A stretch of 64,000 nt of DNA from Cristatella mucedo (Eukaryota; Bryozoa; Phylactolaemata; Cristatellidae), in the NCBI GenBank assembly GCA_009760855.2, contig WPIO01000118.1, forward strand, positions 312,001 to 376,000, written 5' to 3'. Under the pieces are notes generated by a model. The model made no database searches and had not been told where the DNA came from. It saw only the letters and a list, made by a program, of their open reading frames with translations. The translations under genes and the position numbers were made by a program. Position 1 is the stretch's first letter; each line of letters starts with the position of its first letter. Below are positions 23,930 through 33,600 of this stretch, piece after piece.

Positions 23930-24168
23930 CGGATATCTGGTATTGTTAAAGATGAGTGTTATGCAGTCCTACCTGACTTATCTGACGGAACAAGTGCTCG
24001 ACATAAAGCAACAATTACTTCTATTGCTAGAACAACAGTAACTGCACCATCTTTATCTTCATCATCTGGATCGTCATCATCATCTGCATCATCTGCATCA
24101 ATGACTACTACTGATCTTCCTGCTTCATCTGCATCAACAAGCACTTCGCCAACTACTACTGCATAATA
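23930..24168 (+). pseudogene. Ser/Thr-rich tail, possibly part of the preceding ORF
   Basis: Reads DLSDGTSARHKATITSIARTT and then runs of Ser and Thr to a stop at about 24167. Possibly the C-terminal part of the 23516-23905 protein, separated by a stop. Confidence 0.4.
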
Positions 24169-24190
24169 AAAATAAATCAATAATATATAA

Positions 24191-24436
24191 ATGGTTTCAG
24201 TAAAAAGTAGAAGCACAGATTGTCCTAATGAGGTTCAAGGGCAGCAATACTCAAACTTCAAGATTTGCTCGTTACCAATGGGACGCATTAAAGACATCAG
24301 GAGTTCATTATTAGAATCCTTAAAACTTGTTCTAGAATACAAAGATCTAAGAATTCATCCCTCTGATCCTGAAATTTTATGTATCTTTACAAAAGATCGT
24401 GATGATTCAGTTTTCTCCGAGTTTCTAAAGACTTAA
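24191..24436 (+). CDS. viral-island ORF, 81 residues, unknown
   Basis: ATG at 24191 after an AT-rich spacer. Contains PNEVQGQQYSNFKICSLPMG and KDLRIHPSDPEILCIFTKD. No family recognised. Probably one gene of the viral cassette or its remnant. Confidence 0.4.
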   Translation: MVSVKSRSTDCPNEVQGQQYSNFKICSLPMGRIKDIRSSLLESLKLVLEYKDLRIHPSDPEILCIFTKDRDDSVFSEFLKT

Positions 24437-24786
24437 AATAAATAGATACAATAAAAAATTTAAAGTCAGAAGCATACTCTAAAAATATTGAAACAACCAA
24501 GCGAATTAGAAAGGCATTAGACTCAGGAAGATTTCATTTCTAGTTTACCACAGAATGTATACCGGAATGTGTAGATTGAAAAGTTTAGTAAGTTCAAAGG
24601 AAATCAATCGAATTAGCCTGTGAGAATATAACTCCTGTTAGCAATCCGATTTCAATAACATCTAGACAACTTGGTGTTATGAATCCTCGTGGATAGCTTA
24701 AAATAGGATAGCTCAAATTGAAGCTTATAACTTTTTTATTGTAAGGGAATTTGAACCAGTAAAGTTTGTTATAGAACTACTTAATG
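24437..24786 (+). other. viral-island sequence with broken coding
   Basis: AT-rich continuation of the island with short, interrupted plus-strand frames, up to the convergent end of the minus-strand genes. No domain recognised. Confidence 0.4.
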
Positions 24787-25125
24787 TTAGCATGTTCGTT
24801 TTTCTATACCATAGTATTTAATAGATTGTAAGTTAGAAGGAGTAAATCCTGGAGAGTGAAATTTATAATTGTAGTTTCTAACTATAACTTCTTTATCATC
24901 TTTTATGTTAGTTGTTACTGAGGCTGTTACTATTTGGTAAGCCATCCTTGTTCTATTATCATCCTTCATTTGAAAATATGCTGTGGCAGTTGTTTTATTT
25001 CCGACACTGTAACTAGTTGTATTGTTGATACTACTCACATTTCCAACAGTAGCTTTATTGATGTCTGTTATTTTTTGTGTTATCTTTGAGTAAATTGGTT
25101 TATTTATTCGTATATAAGATAACAT
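24787..25125 (-). CDS. viral-island ORF, 112 residues, unknown
   Basis: ATG at 25125. Thr/Asn/Val-rich (NKATVGNVSSINNTTSYSVG, YQIVTASVTTNIKDDKEVIV), with beta-strand character. First of the minus-strand, convergent group. Its neighbours have fibre-like repeats, so a virion surface role is possible but unproven. Confidence 0.45.
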   Translation of the reverse strand: MLSYIRINKPIYSKITQKITDINKATVGNVSSINNTTSYSVGNKTTATAYFQMKDDNRTRMAYQIVTASVTTNIKDDKEVIVRNYNYKFHSPGFTPSNLQSIKYYGIEKRTC

Positions 25126-25229
25126 AGATAAACGATATCTAAAAACAAAATTTCTAATGTAAAATTTAAAATTTAAAAGATTCGTAACTCTCTGAACAGT
25201 TAAATTTCATTTAAAGCCGGCGGTTTATA

Positions 25230-25445
25230 AGAATTAAGCGAAGAAGATTTACTTTTTTAAATGTTATAGAAGTCGATTTGCTTGAATCAAAACCATCAGA
25301 AAAATCATTTGTAATAGTCAATTGACTTACTTTAGGATTTCCTTTGATCAATTCTTGGTTTTCTTTTCCAAGTGTATCATCAAAATACTTTTTAGTTGCT
25401 GTATCACTACCTTTGATTGGATCCGATAGACCAGTATACTTATGA
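25230..25445 (-). pseudogene. fibre-like protein fragment with DxATKxY repeat
   Basis: A minus-strand frame encodes GLSDPIKGSDTATKKYFDD and then a Ser/Thr-rich tail. The SDTATKKYFDD unit is the same repeat type as in the next gene upstream. No start codon is evident, so it is a fragment or a continuation. Confidence 0.5.
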
Positions 25446-25595
25446 TATGATCCGAATCATTCCTACGATAATTATTATAAGAACAAGTTTTACTAACAGA
25501 TTCTACTGAAGCACCTACAGTGTTTCAAGGTTTATCATTTTGTTTTAATTAAGATCTAGCTTTCTTTGCATATCTAAAGACTTTCTAGTTAACAT

Positions 25596-26385
25596 TTATC
25601 TTATTGCTATATGAACACTTACACTTTTTTGTATGTCAAATAAATCAGATCCTGATGTGAAAAATGTACTTGGTATTGGTTTTTTATTTGCATCCAGTGT
25701 ATAACCATCTGATAGTTTCCGCTGTAATCTAGCCCCTGTTGTCACAGGTAGCATAAGTACTTTAGTTCCAACACCGTGAATAACATATGTTATTCCAACT
25801 ACACATATTCCTCTAGGAATTACAACATCACCTAAATTAGGATTCCATCTTCCATTAGTTGTATTTCCATATACGTCTGTTGTTAATAAACTATTCATAA
25901 CTGCCTGAAAAGATATCGTAGCGATATTGCTGTCAGATACTGTATTTAGATAATCAAGAATAACTCCATCCTTTGGGTTAACAAGATCGTTAAGTATGTA
26001 AATAGTATTTCCAGCCATATTTATTTCTCCATTAATAGTACCTTCACTTAACTTAACAAAGTTATTATCTAAATAAGCCTTATTTGGAACATCATTCTCT
26101 GAATAGGGTGGATTACTAATACTGAATAAACCATTTGCAGTTAAGGTTCCGGTTATTTCTCCACCAGTCAATGGTAATATAATATCAGTATAATCTTTCG
26201 TAGCTGCGTCACTAGGATTAACAGGAATAGCAAGATCTATCAAACGAAAATTGTTCATATCAATGTCTCCATTTGCTGTAGTTCCTCTAGAAGTTTTATG
26301 AACAAAATTTGTATCAATGTACCTTCTATTTCCTGCATCTCCCGGATCAACAGGATCACCAAGATTTTTTAAATTACATTTTGAT
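25596..26385 (-). CDS. fibre-like repeat protein of the viral island
   Basis: Open on the minus strand from about 26385; ATG at 26258 gives 220 residues. Four repeats follow the plan G-(D/E)-I-x-M-x-N-x-I...L-x-x-P-x-x-x-x-D-A-A-T-K-x-Y-x-D, for example GDIDMNNFRLIDLAIPVNPSD, then DAATKDYTD, and GEINMAGNTIYILNDLV. This repeat is widespread in phage tail fibres and trimeric fibre proteins. The remaining about 90 residues form a distinct C-terminal domain that could be a receptor-binding head. Function is inferred. Confidence 0.55.
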
Positions 26386-26658
26386 TCATAATTAGTAAAC
26401 CAGAAAGTATATCACCGCTCCTACGAATGTTAATTTTCTTATTGAGATCTTTTTTTCGACAACCTAGTGAAATTTTTTATACTATACTCACAAGAAATTC
26501 TACATAGGAAACAGAACTATCTACTATAAAGGTGTTAATTACATAATTACATGAATCATCGATCGCTATTACTAAAAAGTATTATTAATTTTTAGGTCTA
26601 AGAAAACACCTGTCTTATCAGTTGACAATAGAGTACTTGATATAATACCAAAATTTTA

Positions 26659-27133
26659 ATGACAGGGCCATCAGGAGCTGCTGCTAATACAAATAACACA
26701 CTGCTAAGCAATGGTGCAGCTGGAGCTAATGGTGAGGGTGTTTGGAATGCATTTGAAATTGCTATGTCAAGAATGAGACTTGTGGTACCATGCATTACGC
26801 CAAAAGAAAGTGTTGAAAGAGGTCTAATTGCTAATTGCTAATTTTTCTAGTGAGCGAGCAAAGAAAATTAGACTTAATTACAGAGATAGATTATATGAAA
26901 ACATGACTCTTAATAACTTTAACCAAGGAAAAAACTACACAAGAACATTATCTGTTCAGAATAATATTGACAAAGTCAAATGGTTAATTGTAGCAGCACA
27001 AAATTTTGGTAAATACAATGATTACACTGGCAATCCTTGTACATATAGCCACTACAATTTTAAGAATGTAGTTGTTTTTGCTAATGGCTCAAAACAATAT
27101 CCAAGTGTTGTTCTAAGTAGTTATCTACTGAAG
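26659..27133 (+). pseudogene. capsid-like fragment of the viral island
   Basis: Two overlapping frames (26659-26841 and 26828-27133) break a protein whose second half has VKWLIVAAQNF, then a NFKNVVVFANGSKQYP block. That layout resembles a strand-turn-strand segment seen in double-jelly-roll major capsid proteins of Polinton-like viruses. The frame runs into LINE A sequence at 27134, so the C-terminus is lost. Similarity is from pattern only. Confidence 0.45.
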
Positions 27134-28132
27134 GAAATGCAATTAAATGGTAAGTAAAATCAAGATTGAAAAACAAACAAAATGAATAACATGGTTAGGG
27201 GTGACATGCACAGGGTCGGCATGCAAATGTGGTTAGTGGCAGCATGCACAGTGTCAGCATAAGCACATCAAGGACGAATCACAGGGACCCACTAAATGCT
27301 GTCCCAAATAGGTGTGTTTTTAGGTTCTTTTTAAATTTTGCCAAGTCAGGGGATGTTCTGACGCCAGTCGAGAGGGAGCTCCCGGCTTTGGAAGCATACG
27401 AACTAAATGCACCGTTGCCAAAGGATTTCGGGTTTGTACGAGGTATTGGTAAACTGTTGGATTTCGAAAAGCAGGTTATACGATGCTTGGCCTTGTGGGG
27501 GGAGTAGATCTGAGAGATAGGCTGGAGCCAAAGAATAAAGTGACCTAAAAGTGAGCGACAAAGCCTTGAAGTCGATCCGTTGCTTGACTGGTAGTCAGTG
27601 CAGGTCGGCGAGAAGTGATGTGATGTGGCAACTGCGATGCTCACGACAGACAAGCCTAGCTGCAGAGTTTTGCACCAGCTGTAATCGCCAGACTGCACAT
27701 GCTGGTAGGCCAGTAAGCAGCGAGTTACAGAAATAGAGTCGGGATGTCACAAATGCATGGACCAATTTAGACGTGGTATCCTTATCTAAACAAGCCCGAA
27801 TTTTAGCAAAGTTACGTAGCTGAAAGTAGGCAGACTTGACTGTGGAGCCGATGTGGTCGTCTAACGAGAGGTCACTTTGGAACATGACACCTAGATTTCG
27901 AGCTGATTCAACAGGAGATATGCTGGCAGAGCCAATTTTGAGCGTCAGCTTTTCCGATTTCTGAATCTCACTGGGTTTGCCCATAACTAGTAAGTTAGTT
28001 TTTATCATCATTTAGTTTTAGAAAATTTTCTGCCATCCATGTGCAGATGTCATGAATACATGCAGCGAGTGAGTTGAGAGAATTCGAGGTGTTCGAAGGC
28101 TGGGAGGGATCAAAGTAAAGGTACAACTGAGT
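27134..28132 (-). mobile_element. LINE family A, right flank of virus remnant
   Basis: Begins mid-3'UTR (GAAATGCAAT...) without stem-loop or tail, then carries the coding tail and the reverse transcriptase C-terminal half (28011-27595: KPSEIQKSEKLTLKIGSASI, SARNLGVMFQSDLSLDDHI). The block up to 27547 is colinear with 18074-18487. Starting inside the 3'UTR is abnormal for a retrotransposition product and points to recombination at the junction. Confidence 0.85.
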
Positions 28133-28699
28133 GGCGCTAGTTGTCACTACTTTTGCAGGAAAGAGTCCAAAATCCCGGCCCGGAGAGGCCCACCTAGCGA
28201 AAAATCACGCCGGGAAACTCCTCACCTAGAAGGCGGGGGGAGCGGGAAATACTCAAACTACCCGCCACGGCACAGAAAGCACGAATTATGGTCAAGAGCT
28301 CGCGAATATATTGCAGAACGGGAATATTCCAGATATTCCTCACGCCAATGTGGCCGCCGGTAAGACAGAGGCGAGGCTACCACGCCGGGATGAAAAATTG
28401 GGGCAGGAAACGTACGCACAAAAGAATAGCACCACCGTGTGCGCGATGAAAACTACTACACGAATAACCAGCTTTCGCAGGAATATGCACTCGGGCTTCC
28501 ACTCTGTGGCACGGTGACCGAATAGAATAGCGGCACCGGCTACCCTGCATAGGAAGGGGCCGCAGGCTTGGGCCCGAACTATCAACAATAATCCTAACGA
28601 ATGGGCTCTAACTTGAACTAGAAACGCTAAAAGAAGCGCAATAACCTTACACTCACGAATACCGCAATGGAAATGGTCCCTAATTTTTATTCTCAAGTT
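28133..28699. other. no recognised feature
   Basis: GC content rises sharply relative to the viral island. Short opposing frames only. Confidence 0.5.
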
Positions 28700-29640
28700 G
28701 GTGACAGGCGAGCAAAGCGCGAGGCCTAGGTCCGCCGAGACGCGTCCCGAGGGTAACCTTCCTGTCGGTCGGGGGTCGGCCTGCACACCCCTGCCTCAAG
28801 CTGCTGACTGCTTTCGCCCATTCTGCGCTGAGCGCTAGCGTCCAGCCATAGCGGTACGTTCTCGCGCGCGCTGCCGTCCGTCGCGGCTGTTGCCGCTCCT
28901 CTTGCTGCGCCCAGCGTACGGCGAGGCCCGGCGTTGGCCGGAGCCTGTGGCGTGCGCGCGCGCGTGGGGGCCCTACAACCAGGGACGGTGCAGAACCCAG
29001 CGACCCAGGAGGGTCTGGGCCAACCGCGGACCTCGTAGGTCCCCCCGGCAGCTCGCTGTGCGGCAGGGCCGCTTCCTTGCGCTCCTGGCCGGACGCGACG
29101 CTCGGGAGGGCGCTGGCGGTCGCCCGGAGAGGCAGAGCGTTCTGCGTTATCGGGCCCGGGCCGTCGTCTTCCGGCTCTGGGTGGGGGTACTGGCGGGCAT
29201 CCGACGCCGCGCCATCCTCCTGCGGGGTCAAGGTTCCCACGAACCTGCGCCACACCTTGGTCAAGCCATTGATGGCGTCCGAAACGCAGAGCTTCCCAAG
29301 GAGCTTGTGGTGTCGGAGGCTCGCCCGTAGAGCAGCGAGAGTGTACTTGCTGTCTGGGTGCCAAGAGCCCGAGGAGCCGACCGCAAAGGCGCAGCGTTCC
29401 GCATGTTCCGCCCTCGATTACGGAGCTCGAGTCGACCAGCTCTGCGTACTTCGCCTTCTTCCGGGCCGCTGGTGCATCGAGAGTGGCCTCTCCGCTGTCA
29501 AGCGGAGAGGCCACGTCAACCACCGCGGCGCAGTGACCGCTGTCGACCACTAGATCCGGTCGGCATGTTGTACACGCACGTGTCGACGATGTGCACGACC
29601 GACTTGAACGCATGCCGGAGTTTGTAGATGCAATAACTCG
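28700..29640 (-). pseudogene. R2-type LINE, C-terminal restriction-like endonuclease end
   Basis: Minus-strand frames carry CxxC-RPDLVV, then AAVVDVASPLDSGEATLD and RKKAKYAEL. This is the PD...D...K arrangement of the restriction-like endonuclease at the C-terminus of R2/NeSL/Dong-type LINEs. A shifted frame downstream gives VWRRFVGTLTPQEDG, the usual end of such proteins. At least one frameshift, strongly GC-rich, 5' truncated near 29640. No rDNA target sequence was recognised beside it. Confidence 0.65.
29483..29514. repeat. perfect hairpin, 14-bp arms
   Basis: GTGGCCTCTCCGCT at 29483-29496, loop GTCA, and its exact reverse complement at 29501-29514. Lies inside the endonuclease-coding part of the R2-type element. 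Confidence 0.95.
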
Positions 29641-30487
29641 AAACGCTCTAAAGCAACACCCAACGCACGCTCACGACGCACTCTCAGCCAATAATAGTGT
29701 CGCATTCGGCGGACTGATACTTGCACAGCTTCCTCCAAATCCTGGCCCGACCGGGGCCTCGACCATTTCGCAAATGGTGGACGTAGCGAAAAGGGTCTGG
29801 GGGTTCATAGGACAATTGGCTCGCGCCTGAGCCGCTTGGCACCGCATCCGGCGACGGCACGCGGCGGCGCGCACTGAGCGCAGCCCCGGCAAACTGCGCG
29901 TGTGCAAAAGATCGACGGAGCTGAGAGCGTCGTCTTAGGGTCGGACCCGCCACATGCATCTCGAGCGCGGCACGGCGTCAGTCACTTCGCGAGGCTCGCG
30001 CGGCAGTCGGGTGGATGAGCGCCGCCGCTCCCGGGTGCGCGCGCCGCGCTGGTCCGAGTAAATATTTGAGCTGCCGCGCCGGACTCGTATTGAATTGCCG
30101 ACGCGCGGGCGCTCTCCCCCTGGTACCCGCGTTTGGCGCTCGCTCGCGAGCCAATTGGCTCCGACGACCGGCGCAGTTTTTGACACCTCGAGGACTCTCT
30201 TTCCCCCTCTCGCTGAGTGGAAAGCGCGGCGGTCCTCTGGTGCGGCCGCCGTTCGCACGCCGCGGTGGCTTTCTAGTGCGCCCGGAGCGACGTCCGGAGT
30301 GCTGCCGCTGGCGCGCGCTTCCGGCAGAGCTGGAACGTGTAGACTTTAGTTCTCGCTCCGCTCGCCGCCGCAAGCGACCGCCGTCTGTCGTCGCTCGCTG
30401 CGACCGCCGGCTCGTGGCCGTCGCTCGGCGCCAGCCGGCCGAACTCGTCTTCGTCGGGCTTGCCGCGAAGCGTCCGTCAGCGCTCAA
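29641..30487 (+). promoter_or_regulatory. GC-rich 5' region of the coiled-coil gene
   Basis: About 850 bp, high in GC and CpG, no TATA box seen, ending at the ATG at 30488. Probably promoter and 5'UTR. The many open frames on both strands here are a by-product of GC content. Confidence 0.5.
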
Positions 30488-30678
30488 ATGACGACTGGCG
30501 GGTCGTTTAGCGGAGCAGGAGGACGCGGAGGTGGCGCAGGCGGAGCAGCAGGAGGAGGCAAGGAAGCGAAATTCTGGTACATCGGATCAAAGTTCGTGCA
30601 AGAGCGAGCAAAATTCTCCAACCTCAAGTGGGAGCGCGAGCTGTCGCGGAAGTTGGAGCAGCTGGCCAACGACGAAAG
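30488..30678 (+). CDS. coiled-coil gene exon 1
   Basis: ATG at 30488 in a GC-rich setting; donor AAAG|gtgagc. Phase 2 out, completed to Arg by exon 2. Encodes the Gly-rich start and WERELSRKLEQLANDE. Confidence 0.8.
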
Positions 30679-33600
30679 GTGAGCCGAGCGGAGCGGACCC
30701 ACGGCTCCGCGCCGCAGAACGCCGCAGAGTGCGAGAGAGCTCTGGCGCTCGGCGGCGGCGGCTGCTGCTGCTGCTGCAGCTGCTTCGGCTGGAGGCAAGC
30801 CGAAGCAGCTGCGCTACTAAAACAGGCTGCAGCACGGCCGCTCGCCTGCGAGCGGCCGTGCTGCTCCCTCAGGCGGTGCGACCTCTGCCGACCGGTTGGT
30901 CGAGCGGTCGCCGGCGCAGCCGTCGGCGGCGGGTGACGGACCGCTGCTGCCTCGCACTGCCGCCGCCGCCGGCTACTCGGACTTCGCATTGGTCGCCGAT
31001 AGTCGGCCGCAGTCGAACTTGTCTCCCTCGCTCCTCTGGCTTTCCTTGGCAGGACAAGAATGTACGAGCTGCAGCAGGAGATCTACGCCGTACGAGGCAT
31101 TTACAGGTGCCAGAAAATGGAGCGCTGGTCAAGCCGGCTGAACGCCGAGCTGACCGCTGCCGCAGACGAGGCCGGAGGCGACGGACACCGGCGCGACGCC
31201 GAGCCGCTCGGAGATTGGGTCGACGCACACGGCGACGTCTCGGCTGCTGCCTCGGCGGTCTCCAGCGCAGCGGCTACTGCTCCCTTCCCCGTCGCCTCCG
31301 CTGCCGCTTCCTCCTCAGCATCTGTCGCCTCCGACGGCTCCGCCGCCATAGCCGGCAGAGCCGCCGCCACCTCCGCCGCTTCCGCCTCTAGAGCCGCCGC
31401 CGAAATAGGCCGGTCGGCGACTCCGGCCGTTCACGAGCGAGAAGGACGCCGCCAAGCGGCCACGCCCACGCTCCTGCAGCCGCCCGGCGCAGAGGCCGTC
31501 GCGCTGCACACGCGGGGCGGCTTCATTTACCGTCCCGTACTGCGCCCGCGGTCCATTCGCGAAGCTCGCGAAGTGGCCGCCGAACGTGACGATGACGACG
31601 ACGACGTGCCGCCGCCAAGGGAGCAAAGAGCCGTGCGAAAGCCCAGCTCGAGCGAGCTGCTGATGTCGTTACTCGGCGATAAGTTCGCCAGCGAAGACGC
31701 CATTCGAGATCGAATAGCGAGGCGGCACAAGGTGGACTTCTACGCCGACGAATACACGGACGGCGCCCTCGCCTACGCGAAGCGACGGTGAGTGCCTGAA
31801 GGGGCGGTGGCGCCGCGTGCCCGTTCGGCTGATGCCCGTACCTCCGTCGGCAGCTCGGCACCGCGCTGCCGACAAAGCGGCTGTCGCGCTTCGCAGAAGA
31901 AGTTCCCGTTGCGCGTGCAAGGGCCAAGCGGCTTTCGGCGTTCGCACCTGCGGTAGCTGACGGACTTCATCCCCAGAGACAAATCAAAAGCGAGCAGCGC
32001 GCAGCTGAGTCAGAAGGACACACGAGTTATGAGTTAAAGCAGCGTAGAGGCTGCAGTTTGGGTAGGTACTAGTAGACCGGAAGCGCCGCTGTCAGCAGCA
32101 GCAGCAGAGAGGATCTCGTCGCTTAGCCAGAGCAATGGGCAGCAAGTCCACTACAAAGCAGCAAATGCTGAAACAGAGGACCTTACTACGCCTGACTGCA
32201 AATACTTCCGGCAATCGCTTGGGCGATTGAAATAGTTCGAGCCCGACGCCCGTCACAGCGAAAAGGAAGTGCTTGTTCATAGTCGAGAGGGCGCACTGCG
32301 TCGACTCTTGCGGTCTGGCGACGTCGTACAGTTAAAGCACTATTTAGTTTGCCTCCCGAGTGAGAGCAGATCGCTCGAACGCGCCCTGCGCTTAACTGCA
32401 GCTACATCACAGCAGAGAGACAGAAGTCGAAAGAGGAGAGAGAGAGAGAGAGAGGGTAGGAGAAAAAGACAGGGAGAGAGGGAGGAAGGAAGGGAGAAAG
32501 GGAGGGAGGGAGAGACAAAGAACGAGAGAGAGAGAGAGAGACGAGGAGGGAGAGAGAGAGAAGAATAGAAAGAGGAAGAGGGAGAATGAGAAAGGGAGAG
32601 AGGGACAGGTTAGAGCGAGAGAAATAGATAGAGGATAAACGGAGAGAGAGTGAAAGAAAAAGAGAGAGAAAGAGAGAGAGAGGGAGAGAGGGGAGAGTGG
32701 CTAGAGAGAGGGAGAGAGAGAGGGAGAGAGGGGAGAGTGGCTAGAGAGAGGGAGCGAGAGACAGGTGACGTACATTAGTAGTGAGCATGAATACACGTCA
32801 AGATACAAATCGAAATACACATCGAGATACAAATCAGAAGTGGGATGCCTTGTTGTTATACGAATTAATTAAATCGGCGACTCGCAAAGAGGTAGGCACA
32901 AAAAAGGGGCAGACAGTGTGATACCATGGCTGTAGCAGGATCGAAGCTATCCTCCTTACGCATTCATATCCAAACGGTGTTGACAATAGGGGGGGACCTG
33001 CACCTCAAAACGAATCTGTAAGCCGTGTCGGTGGTCACGTGGGCACGAGATACAGCGGTCTTCGATCGGACGCTGGATCGCCAGCGAGGCTTCAAGTAAA
33101 GAAGAAAGCGTGTTTGTGCTGCACGGACATGTCGCAGCTAAGGAACTCGGTGTGGTGGACACTCAAAGCGAGGCGAGGCGAGCTACTTGCCACGCTGACC
33201 GGCATCTAAGCCTGACGCGCACTGACGCTTTTGCGGAGAGTGCAGGCTGCCGACCGCCCCCGCCGCTCCTACTGCTCAGCAGCAGCAGCAGCAGCAGCAG
33301 CAGCGGTCCGCCGCACCTCCGGCCGCTTTGCCCGTGTCGCGGGTGTCAACACTGCGGCCGACGCGAATCCCGCGTCGGCCGCAGTAGCCTCGAGTATTTG
33401 CCCAGCGGCTCAGCTAAAGAATGAGACCCGACTGCTGACTTTCGTCACGTCCAGCGACGCTGTAGCGAACGTAAATTAAAATGGATACACACTGCTACGT
33501 TCGAGCGATCCATAACTCGGCGGCGGTGGCTTCGTCGCCGCCGCCGCCGCCGCCGCCGCTCTTCCTGTCAATTCTCTGTTCGGTGAGAGCAGTCTAGCGC

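Larger units (their letters stand above)
18720..27133. mobile_element. Polinton/Maverick-like endogenous virus remnant
   Basis: An AT-rich island, clearly lower in GC than both flanks. It has virus-like dense coding without introns: a broken family B DNA polymerase and small ORFs on the plus strand, fibre-like genes on the minus strand, and a capsid-like fragment on the plus strand. No retroviral-type integrase, protease or packaging ATPase was recognised, and terminal repeats are not visible, so the copy is partial. The class is assigned from the polymerase type and the capsid-like fragment. Every large gene carries stops or frameshifts. Confidence 0.75.

Noticed and set aside
23959-24216. 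Asp/Val-rich minus-strand ORF
   Set aside because: Antisense of the Ser/Thr-rich stretch (TCA/TCT codons read as Asp/Glu-type codons).
28700-29640. 28S rDNA with an R2 insertion
   Set aside because: No rRNA-like sequence was recognised on either side.
30015-31927. Many long antisense frames of 80-290 codons
   Set aside because: GC-rich sequence has few stops. They mirror the spliced plus-strand gene and show no domain.
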